Origin: Oegoconia quadripuncta
Taxonomy: Eukaryota; Arthropoda; Insecta; Lepidoptera; Autostichidae
Length of the DNA stretch: 64,000 nt
Reading direction: 5' to 3'
NCBI GenBank assembly: GCA_949316235.1
Contig: OX438750.1
Coordinates: 2,990,501 to 3,054,500 of the forward strand
Position numbers and translations under genes: made by a program. How positions within the stretch are numbered: position 1 is the first letter of the stretch; each line of letters begins with the position of its first letter. A model generated the notes under the pieces. That model was not told where the DNA came from and searched no databases. It was given only the letters and a program-made list of their open reading frames with translations. Positions 55,599 through 64,000 of the stretch are shown here, piece after piece.

Positions 55599-55816
55599 AG
55601 AAATAAATATAAATAAATATTTCGGACACTTACCTACACCAATCATCTAGTCCCAAACTAAGCAAAGCTTGTACTATGGATAACGGATAAACATACATAG
55701 ATATTTATATAATCATCCATGACTCGGTAATAAATGTTCGTATTCAACACACAAACATTTGCCCCTCGCGGGATTCGAACCCGCAACGTCACTGTCCACT
55801 ACGCCAATTGGTCGTC
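55599..55816 (-). mobile_element. SINE B, copy 3
   Basis: Complete body, with head 'ttgcgggttcgaatcccgcg' on the minus strand. A segment of the anticodon-like region is missing, leaving 'cgtcactgtccactacgcca'. Confidence 0.85.
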
Positions 55817-55919
55817 AAAGGTTTTAGAATGGTTTACTTTGTTTGGGTAATCGAACTTTTTTTTGATCGAGTTCGACTATGGTTCATTGAGGTAAGTTAT
55901 TCGTAATCAAGAGTGACCA

Positions 55920-56461
55920 GGCCCCTATTTCACCAAGTTGACAGGTGCGACAATTGTCAAAAAAATATAACCGCACCGATTTCATTTATTAAGTATTCGA
56001 CACTGGTTTTACTAATTCGAAATTTTTCCTTAAACGCTAATTCAGTAATGTCAAAGGAGCTATTTATTCGTTCTCTATATATTCTCCTATATGCGAACTC
56101 ATCTAAATTACTATCACTGTCACTACTGCTGCTTTCACGGAGAGCCATTTTGTAATTAACAACGAAAGCACTACAATTGTCACGCTAGCCTGACACAGCC
56201 TCGATCTCATGTCAACAATTACCGACAAATCTACAAATATGTCGAGTTCAAAAAATGATTCTTGTTTCACAACATAATTGTCATTTGATTGAGATAAGGA
56301 CAATTGTCACAAAATGCCTGTCATGTTTATAAGCTTTTCTATACGAAATAATTTACAAAATTGTCATTTGTCACCTGTCCGTTGACAATTGTCAGCGACA
56401 TATGTCGAATTGTCAGCCGACATATGTCGCTGACAATTGTCAACTTGGTGAAATAGGGTAT
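55920..56461 (-). mobile_element. Harbinger-type element, internally deleted
   Basis: The ends 'cctatttcaccaagttgaca' and complement 'cctatttcaccaagttgaca' (right: 'gtcaacttggtgaaatagg') are inverted repeats, with extra inner 'gacaattgtc' and 'cgacatatgtcg' palindromes. A transposase N-terminus remains inside. It interrupts a family I repeat. Confidence 0.8.
55957..56148 (-). pseudogene. N-terminal remnant of a Harbinger-like transposase
   Basis: From ATG at 56148: an acidic serine-rich start (MALRESSSSDSDSNLDEF), YRRIYRERINSSFDI, then FKEKFRISKTSVEYLINEIG, the helix-turn-helix-like opening of Harbinger transposases. The DDE domain is absent; the frame ends in the terminal repeat after 63 codons. 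Confidence 0.65.
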
Positions 56462-56665
56462 AGCCAGGTAATGGGAATTACACAAATTCAAATTCACCCT
56501 GTATAATCATACGTAAAGCAGACTGCGTATAGAATGAGGATTCCTGCAACGCATGACGCCAGAATGCTCACCTAAAATAATTAATAACCACTACAGTTGA
56601 CACTATTTTTTTTCCTTTAGCGACTATTTGGCACAATTTCAGCACAGTTTATTGACATTGTCAAA

Positions 56666-56751
56666 GCTTATAAACTGAAGAAATAAGAGAAATAAGACAT
56701 GGCTGTAGGGGCTTAGATCCCTTTGCCTTCTCCGAGAGGAGAGAATAAAAC
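56666..56751 (+). mobile_element. Family D, 5'-truncated copy with 12-bp target duplication
   Basis: GACATTGTCAAA lies at 56654-56665 and 56752-56763. The insert is the last 86 bases of D in the 'ccttctccgagaggagagaa' tail form. Confidence 0.9.
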
Positions 56752-56809
56752 GACATTGTCAAAATAGCTGAATTCTACAGTGAGACTGCTTTACTTTGAT
56801 TACAATTTA

Positions 56810-57108
56810 TAACCGCCTCCGTGACTCAATGTAAACAACATTGGGTGTACGATTCGGAGGTCGCGGGTTCGATCCCCAGCGGGGTACATATTTAGGTAGG
56901 GCATTTTAAATGTCCGCCTGGCTAGCTACCACCATCTTATCCAAATCTGCCGCCAAGCAGCAATGTTAATAGCATTGTTGTGTTCCGGTTGTCAGAGATA
57001 AGATAGCCAGTCTCCCAAATGTGTTGGGCTTTCCGGGTCAGTACTATATTGAGTACTATATTTGTATATTGAGGTCAAATATCAACCCGATGTGCATAAA
57101 AAAAAATT
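56810..57108 (+). mobile_element. SINE C, copy 6
   Basis: Complete head ('accgcctccgtgactcaatg', 'ggtcgcgggttcgatcccca') and body; the 3' section after 'gggtcagtac' is shortened before 'tgaggtcaaatatcaacccg' and the A-run. Confidence 0.87.
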
Positions 57109-57664
57109 CCATAAATTAGCGAATTAGCTGTGCAGCGTATGCAGTCAAAAAAATTAGACAAAATATCGGACGTAAATACTGCTAGATTAGTATATTTTAG
57201 TTATTTCCATAGCCTGATGTCTTATGGTATCCTGCTGTGAGGAAATGCCGTGGATATAAATACAATCTGTGTTTTACAGACACAAAATATTATATCAATA
57301 AACTAAAAACTTGTCTAATATCCGGATATTTCGTTTAATAAAGGTTCGACTGGGCACGCCTTGTATAAATAACTTCTAATAGTTATATTTTTTATTGTGA
57401 TCCTATTCTTACGCCTTAGCTATTAGAAAACGATTAGGACAGGTACAGTCACATACACAAGTGCACATTCAATTTCAGATATATTTTTAATAATAAATTG
57501 TATTAGATGTAAACTGAATTAAATTTATAATTATTATTCAGCGTTGGAGATGTGAAAATATAATTTCAGATCGTATAAATTATAATATAATACAATTTTT
57601 GAAGCGATCTCAATCAAAAAAGGTTTCGACTGTATGTTTTTACAAGTTTTTATTTAGTTAGCAA
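57109..57664. other. A/T-rich stretch, mostly unassigned
   Basis: 57155-57330 shows a minus-oriented, decayed Jockey-like LINE match ('agattagtatattttagtta', 'gctgtgaggaaatgccgtgg'). Nothing else is recognisable. Confidence 0.3.
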
Positions 57665-57789
57665 TGGTGTCGATTCGGATGTACACCGACTAAACTAAAA
57701 CGATACGATACTAAACAGTACGATGCGACGGCACCACTCCAAAACTGGTTTTAGTTTAGTTTAGTTGGTGTACATCCGAATCGACACCA
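57665..57789. mobile_element. Foldback MITE F, copy 2
   Basis: Arms 'tggtgtcgattcggatgtac' and its complement at 57770-57789, with paired 'actaaactaaaac' stretches inside. Confidence 0.8.
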
Positions 57790-57836
57790 GTGTTTATAAT
57801 ATTAGTTACATCAGTCATGACTTTTAGGCTGCCCGC

Positions 57837-58017
57837 CCACGACCGACTTATTGTAGGACCGATAATCGGCCGATTTTTTTCGTCCATATCTACTTATATC
57901 TCCGATATTGTGACCGATTTTTAGTAGGACGTGGGCGTTGAAACATTGCAAATCAGTAAATTCCATTTTTCTCCTACAAAAAATCGGTCACCGATTGTCG
58001 GCCGTGGGCAGGAAGCC
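57837..58017. mobile_element. Family G MITE (TA-flanked)
   Basis: Termini 'ggctgcccgcccacgaccga' and complement 'ggcttcctgcccacggccga' are imperfect inverted repeats with TA on each side. Inner 'ccgattttt' and 'aaaaatcgg' blocks also pair. Single copy in this window. Confidence 0.75.
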
Positions 58018-58440
58018 TAATTCGTAAAAACACATTGGTATACCAATATACCTAACCAGCTAACCAGCAAAATTTGGCCCAAAGGACCGACCTGATTTTA
58101 TATCACCTACCCTCCATAACATGCTCGAGTTCGCGGATACATTGCACGTCACAGTTTAATGTACCCAGTAATCCTAGTAATCATGTCTAGACCGTAATAC
58201 GAACCAAAATGAACTGTTCGTGATACGTTTCCTCCTGTACCCTAAACGACTAGACCGTTTTTGAGCCTAGCCGTAGGGTTGTCACGACTAATGAAGCGTT
58301 TATTTTTATGGTACCTAGTTTGCTAGTACATACTAGATGGCATAGTAATCGCTGAAATTTGACCTTCTCAATTCCTGATTTTTAAGCCGCGACGAAAACC
58401 GACGCTAGCGAACTAACCGGCAAATTAATAAATACATCCA

Positions 58441-58740
58441 GTGGCTTTTTCTTTATGATTAACTGGATACGCGTTTGACCACAATCTCACCCAATGCAAA
58501 GTGGCGATGAGGCTGAAAATAAAGCACACGATCTCCCAAATTGTAGAATTCACGAAAGACGGACGCCGCCGGAAGGGAGTTCCATGCCTTAGCTGTTCGC
58601 AATATGAATAAAGAGTCGAACCACTTGGTGCGAATGTTCGGTATGTTAACTACATACGGGTGGAATCCCTCCCCACGTCTAGTAGAAGATGGAAAGGCGA
58701 TGGTGGGATAAGATTGTGTAATTCCAACGCACACTCACCG
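58441..58740 (-). mobile_element. LINE ORF2 C-terminus and 3' UTR
   Basis: Minus strand: 'FHPYVVNIPNIRTKWFDSLF', then 'LRTAKAWNSLPAASVF' and 'YNLGDRVLYF', i.e. the R-T...F...R-T-x-x-x-W-N-S-L-P pattern. The 3' end at 58441-58490 ('gtggtcaaacgcgtatccag') recurs at 20775, 41195, 42990, 53360 and 53460. Confidence 0.7.
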
Positions 58741-59163
58741 AAGTGCATCTGTATAAGACTGAGAGACAGGCGACCTTGCGACGGTGTTCGAGGCTCTGCC
58801 ATTTAGCAGTGATCGAATAGCCACAATGAATTTAAAAGCACCTTAAAATAGTAATTTCCGCGCCCGGACCACGCAAAAATGTTTGCGTTGGAGTGCTAAA
58901 TTGGTTCCACGCAAGCGTCCTAGAAGTAAATAATGTTAACTCGATACGTCTGTCCATTGGACGTTTATCCCCTTATCCTTATTTCTAGGGCGCTTACGTG
59001 GTACCAAATTTGACGATCGAACGCCAACATTTTTTAGTTACGATAAGCTTTATGCATATAGATAGATTGATAGATAAAAACATTTATTCACTGCACAGTA
59101 CATACAACCAAAATAGGAGAACAACAACAATAAACCCTATGTAATCAACAAAAAGAACGATTT

Positions 59164-59192
59164 ACACACACACACACAACACACAACACACA

Positions 59193-59225
<33 letters not shown>

Positions 59226-59254
59226 CACACACTCACACTCACACACACACACAC
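59164..59254. repeat. (AC)n microsatellite
   Basis: Interrupted AC/CA repeat, about 90 bases. Confidence 0.9.
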
Positions 59255-59839
59255 TACTGGTGACCTGAAACACAGGCTATCAGGCACCAGTCTTCACACG
59301 TACTCACCAGCTCCATTACCACTTGTATAACTATATATTGAAGTATGGTTGTGAAGAAGAAAATAAAGTAAAGTATAAAGAATTATTATTGGAATAAATA
59401 AATAAATGAAAGCTTAAATTATACTGACGCACACCATACAAGATTTTCCCAGCGATGAGCTGTACCCACTGTGCACTGAAAGGGCTCTGACTCAGCATAT
59501 GCTGCAGCACAGATAGTGGTCCGTACCACAGCGCTGGTTATTCTGCCAATACCTCTTATACAGTACATATCTGAGATTCATATGAAGTGAACATTTTCTT
59601 GGTAGTCGTAATTTGTCCATTGGCAACGCGATCATACTTCTGTCAAACACGTCAATTGTTTATTAGTATGTTTACGTTCAGTTTATGCGATTTAAATAGA
59701 TTGTTTAGCTTCTCACACTACAAACAAGGGCAAGAGATAGAGGCAAACAGCCAACTTTCTGATTCCAGAACAATTTAAGTTATCAACGCCATCTTTTTTT
59801 CTGGTCATTGTCATTGCATTATTGATTGACCGCTTCATA

Positions 59840-60130
59840 ATAGATGCAATTCATGACATACAATTATCGCACGTTCACAACGCAAACTCTCCAGGGAAGA
59901 AGCAGCAAGAAACTCAGGGGTTGCCCTCTGAATTAATGTTACTTCGGCGTTTTTTATTTTAAGTTCATGGTGTTATCAATCAATCAATCAAGTACACTTT
60001 ATTGCACAAAAATTCTACAATGCACTTCATAAATATAGCTTCAAAAAATAATTATTGTACAACTAGGCGGTCTTATCGCTATTAAGCGATTTCTACCAAA
60101 CAACCTTTGGGTAGAGAAAAAAGTAGAACG
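59840..60130 (-). mobile_element. Two LINE 3' UTR pieces
   Basis: 59840-59960 matches the Jockey-like 3' UTR ('aagaaactcaggggttgcc'). 59980-60130 starts with (caat)n, 'agtacactttattgcac' and contains 'aggcggtcttatcgctatta', a second LINE tail type also seen at 19615-19745 and 62440-62570. Confidence 0.55.
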
Positions 60131-60491
60131 GGATAAAAGGAAGTAGGTTGAAATGAAATGAAAATCATTTATTCATGTAGGCAATACAATATGCACTTAT
60201 GAACGTCATTTGTTTTTTAAACTACCACTTAACCAATTGTTGTGCACCAATGACTTAAAAAAATATATAAAATAATAGATATAAACATAGTACATACGTT
60301 AGATATGAACATCAACTTACATGCAATTATAGTGTAAAATAAACCTACATTTGTGATTTTTTTTTTATAATAAATTGTTTTATATTATAATAAGTTGTTT
60401 ATAAATATTGTACATATATAATAATCTTGTAAATAATTTATATTTGGTTATCTATAAATAATATATTGTTATAAACCTTGAAAAATAAGAA

Positions 60492-60493
<2 letters not shown>

Positions 60494-60529
<36 letters not shown>
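60494..60529. repeat. (AT)n microsatellite
   Basis: Perfect AT dinucleotide repeat of about 36 bases. Confidence 0.9.
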
Positions 60530-60532
<3 letters not shown>

Positions 60533-60865
60533 ACATACATATATATAGTGATAAATATTGGATACTATAATTATCAAATCTCAGAACCACGAATATGGCA
60601 ACAGTCAAGACGCTAGAAAATGTGCCTTGACACAAGTCAGAGCACAAGCTCTGAAAGTAAATGATGGTTGTGCGCGACGTATAGACTCGTCGTTGTCGTT
60701 GGTGTCGTTCGATTCGTCTATCTCTAGTGTCATAGGATACATTTTATGGTCAAAAATCCAACATGGCGCCTGCAAAATACAAGTGTGTTGTCGGCTTTTT
60801 TAGTTTTTAAATACAATACTTAAATAGCACAAAAAAAGTATTTTTTACAAATCAGGATTCCACAA

Positions 60866-61070
60866 AAAAAAAATAATGGATTGGATATCGCCAAGCCATG
60901 CATTCTTATCATCAAGACAGTCAGAAATGTTACCTATCCGTTTAATGGTGGTTTTAAATTTATTTAAAATAGGTATGTTTTTATCTGTATGAGAAAGGCA
61001 CGTGTTGTGAATGCTACGGGGAGTTCATAACGTAGTTGACGCACTGCCTAATATCCATGAATATTGTACG
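60866..61070 (-). mobile_element. Jockey-like LINE fragment
   Basis: 'ggatatcgccaagccatgca', 'atcatcaagacagtcagaaa' and 'atggtggttttaaatttatt' match the end of ORF2 of the copy at 33510 in decayed form. Confidence 0.6.
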
Positions 61071-61374
61071 TTTATGGAGCAGAGGAGGCTCGGGGGAGGC
61101 ACGTAAGTCGTTGCAGAGTGAAATTTAAATGTTAATTTTTGTTTCGGAGTACGCTTGGTTGTTATGTTGATATGGCAAACGAGATGAGGGTAATTTATTG
61201 ACAACCTGTTTAGTGTCGTAGTTAGAAATCTCGAATTTTTTTTAGTCTGTGCTCACAACCTATTAATCGTCGCAGATAAGTGCATGAAAAAATTACAATA
61301 TTAATAAATATAACACACATAATATAGGTATTATATGTGTTACTTGCGTTACTTAAGATAAACTCGCAGGTCAC

Positions 61375-61758
61375 ATAAGTCGCCTCCACAAAGTCAGTAA
61401 TTCATTGAAAGGGTTATGTATACGCTTTTTCAATAAATTTAAAGATACTATAAAACAGAAACTTATTAAGAAAGCATATTATAAAATATCAGATTATTTA
61501 GATGATAAACAATCATGGACATAACCAGCACGTTCGCATAACCAGGCTATTTCACAATTAATAATGAAATATTATAATATAAAATAATAATTTTGTAATA
61601 TAAAAACCTTTTTTTAAAAGAGCGACCTCTCGAGTTTCTTGCTTGTTCTTCTCAGGGGAAAATTGCCTTTTGAACAAGCAGTAGCTTTAAAAATGTAAAA
61701 TCTGACTATTTTAAGTGTACCCTGTGTACCTACAAAATAAAGCATTTTTTATTTTGAT
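61375..61758 (+). mobile_element. 5'-truncated Jockey-like LINE 3' end
   Basis: 'cgcctccacaaagtcagtaa' to 'gataaacaatcatggacata', then the shared 3' UTR and tail. It closely resembles 14990-15436, including the same 5' section. Confidence 0.82.
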
Positions 61759-61972
61759 TCTTTGATTTTATATTTAGAAGATTTTTTTTGGTCACTTTTC
61801 TGTGGGAAGTGTAGCATTTTTACAATGTAATTCAGCATTTGATAAGACAGTTCGCAAAGGAAGTCGCTGTGTGAATAGTTGGACCCATTTATAAAGAGAC
61901 ACCATGCGACTCGTTGGTTCTCTTTATTCAGTAATCTCCTTGTTTGTTTCTTTTACAGTTAAGTCATAATAT

Positions 61973-62355
61973 GGGAACTCGGCGAGTGAAGTAGCATTTT
62001 TCTTTATAAGTCTTAAAATTTGTGCATTCTAACTTTTGAAGCTTAATAATGGCAGAATATTGTGCAGCAAACGTTAGTGTTGGTGTACAGGTGAAGGGAA
62101 GTGTAAATTAAAGTGCGTAACGGAGCTTTCGGGTTCCCACAAGAAGCCGCCAAAATCTTTTGTAAAGCATTCTGCCACTTTACTGAAGAATGACTTGACC
62201 GTGACTAGACTATGTATACGACGAATTACTTGTTTTGATTGAGACTGACCTATAAACTGAAGAAATAAGATAAATAAAAATTTTCACTCGAAACTGGCAG
62301 TAATGTCCCTCGACAATGAGGTTGACTGGTTGCCATCCTCAAAAATAAGAAGAAG
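61973..62355 (+). mobile_element. Family D retroposon with 12-bp target duplication
   Basis: AAGTCATAATAT at 61961-61972 and 62356-62367. It starts at 'gggaactcggcgagtgaagt', about 10 bases inside the full 5' end. It ends with the alternative tail 'gaggttgactggttgccatc', 'ctcaaaaataagaagaagaa', i.e. (aag)n. Confidence 0.92.
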
Positions 62356-62439
62356 AAGTCATAATATTTTAAATTCAAAATTTGAACTCTGCCTGTTCTC
62401 TCTGTATCTCTTTCTTTCAGTGTTGCTTTTTGTTTATTT

Positions 62440-62570
62440 ATTTATTTAAAACTTTATTGTATATAAGCATACGTCAAACAAAACAAAAAAAAAACAGGAG
62501 AATATTAAAATATACAAAAGGCGAGCTTATCTCTATAAGAGATCTCTTCCAGCAAGTCCTTCTTGTTTAG
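62440..62570 (-). mobile_element. LINE 3' tail fragment
   Basis: 'aaaactttattgtatataag' and 'ataagagatctcttccagca' correspond to the tail type at 19615 and 59980. Confidence 0.45.
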
Positions 62571-62727
62571 TCAGTTGGACGTGTACATTTCTGTTAATTT
62601 GTTTCTATCCTATTTTATTCAGTATAAAAGTATAAATATCTATTACGTATAAAGGTATATACAGTGTGAAGTACTTATTTCATCAAGTTATTTGTGTACG
62701 TAATACCTTTAAAATAAAAGTTGTCAA

Positions 62728-63183
62728 TGGTGTAGATTCGGATATACACCAACTAAACTAAGGCCCGTATTAATAAATCAATCTCAATACAAGTCTTGAG
62801 GCTGTATCAACCGAGATGCGTCTTAAGCAGTTGACGCTATCTCAAGCTCCGTGCTAATTTATAAACCAATCTTGAGGTCTACTCAGCTGAGATCGCTTTT
62901 CAAGTATTCGCCTCAGCGGCGAATGAATGACAACGCACCTCTCAAGTGAGTACTGCTTGAGTATGCACGTACTTTTCAGGTCTCAAGTTAGGTTTATTAA
63001 TCAATACGTTTACTTGAGACTGGTCCCAAGACTGTTCTCAATCTTGAGAATGGTTTATTAATACGGGCCTAAAACCAGTTGGAGTGATGCCGTCGCATCG
63101 TACTGTACCAGGGAGAAAGAGACAGTACTATTTTAAAACTGGTTTTAGTTTAGTTTAGTTGGTGTACATCCGAATCGACACCA
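62728..63183. mobile_element. Foldback MITE F, copy 3, hosting another MITE
   Basis: Outer arms 'tggtgtagattcggatatac' and complement 'tggtgtcgattcggatgtac'. The left part is split at 'actaa' by the element at 62762-63069; removing it restores 'aactaaaaccag', as in copies 1 and 2. Confidence 0.85.
62762..63069 (+). mobile_element. PIF/Harbinger-type MITE, intact copy with TAA duplication
   Basis: 308 bp from 'ggcccgtattaataaatcaa' to 'tggtttattaatacgggcc', TAA on both sides (62759-62761, 63070-63072). It is the reference copy for those at 10804, 25484 and 44044. Confidence 0.92.
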
Positions 63184-63618
63184 CTGACAATGATTTCCAA
63201 GTTTTCCGCCGGTTCAGCTTCATCTGTCGTTGTTTTTCATATGGCCTACTCCTGGACATCCTTTACACCATCAGCCTGGGAGTAGTGCTTCACATTGGTT
63301 CTAAACTCCCTTTTTAGCACTGATGAAGTGCAATTTTGATTGTTTCAACGACCGGTCCATTTCTTATAACAACTCGCGTATTATGGACGTCATACGACCC
63401 TCCAAATTTTAAATTCCGTCGCTTACTTATTGATATCTACGACATGTAAGTATGTAAAAAGTAATCTTTTTTTTATGCACAAGGGATAAACAAATTAAAC
63501 AAATCCGAGATTAAGCTAATCCTCGCAGGCAAAGCCGCGGGACGAAAGCTAATAGTTTATTAATTAACAAAATTTTACACACATAATAATAATCATAACT
63601 AGGTAGAAATAGTGTATT

Positions 63619-63856
63619 GAGTTTTTTTTTATGCACGACGGGTTCGTACTTGACCTCAATCACACATGAAGTTAACTGAAGATGAGGTGGAAGGTGGAAG
63701 CGTACTGACCCGGAAACCCCAACACATTTGGAGGACTGGCTATTTTATCTCTGACAACCGGAACACAACAATGCTATTAACATTGCTGCTTGGCGGCAGA
63801 TTTAGATAAGATGGTGGTAGCTAGCCAGGCGGACATTTAAAATGCCCTACCACCAA
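63619..63856 (-). mobile_element. SINE C, copy 7 (head missing)
   Basis: Minus strand: tail 'atgcacgacgggttcgtact' to 'atttaaaatgccctaccacc'. The tRNA-like head is absent. Confidence 0.82.
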
Positions 63857-64000
63857 CGTAATAAAATACATAATATTTACTTCAAAACTGTATAAGAAGT
63901 TCTCAGTTTGTATGGTTGTCAACAACCATGCAAATTGATTTACCTATTTTATAATGCCGTTCAAGGGCTGTCGTCGTTTATCGGTTATTGATTACATTTC

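Overview
The window reads as nuclear DNA of an insect, most likely a moth or butterfly. It is A/T-rich, its genes are cut into short exons with GT-AG introns, and it is packed with tRNA-headed SINEs, small inverted-repeat DNA transposons (MITEs) and pieces of several non-LTR retrotransposon (LINE) clades. The species assignment is inference from repeat style and protein similarity. There is no bacterial gene organisation, no CRISPR array and no rRNA.

Two host genes could be reconstructed completely, and they are arranged head to head. On the minus strand, eight exons between 28576 and 16926 join in frame into a 388-residue NF45/ILF2 protein (DZF domain, partner of NF90-type RNA-binding proteins). 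On the plus strand, five exons between 30494 and 41953 join into a 140-residue GOT1B-type Golgi vesicle-transport membrane protein. About 1.9 kb separates their start codons and probably holds both promoters, along with one retroposon copy. Two further host exons are suspected: a terminal exon at 3599-3751 and a signal-peptide-like exon at 54682-54740.

Region by region: 1-6.4 kb holds the suspected terminal exon, an E-family MITE and a LINE remnant carrying a 55-bp tandem array. 6.4-10.2 kb is nearly featureless. 10.2-16.9 kb is nested repeats: a 94-bp tandem array, a MITE split by a 443-bp insertion, and a 1-kb inverted-repeat element. 16.9-28.6 kb is ILF2, with its introns full of SINEs. 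28.6-42 kb is the shared promoter and GOT1, whose introns hold LINE remnants, E-family MITEs and a hAT-type MITE with a perfect 8-bp target duplication. 42-64 kb is repeat-rich and holds an LTR with primer-binding site, a long open pogo/Tigger-like transposase inserted in a LINE, a Harbinger-type element, and many SINEs and MITEs.

The most distinctive signal is a dispersed retroposon, called family D here. It is about 400 bp long, starts at a fixed 5' sequence, has no obvious tRNA promoter boxes and comes with two alternative 3' tails. Five copies have recognisable 12-14-bp target-site duplications. The second is the transposase ORF, whose last codons and stop belong to the LINE it landed in. 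The third is a set of SINEs that appear to share one body under different tRNA-like heads.
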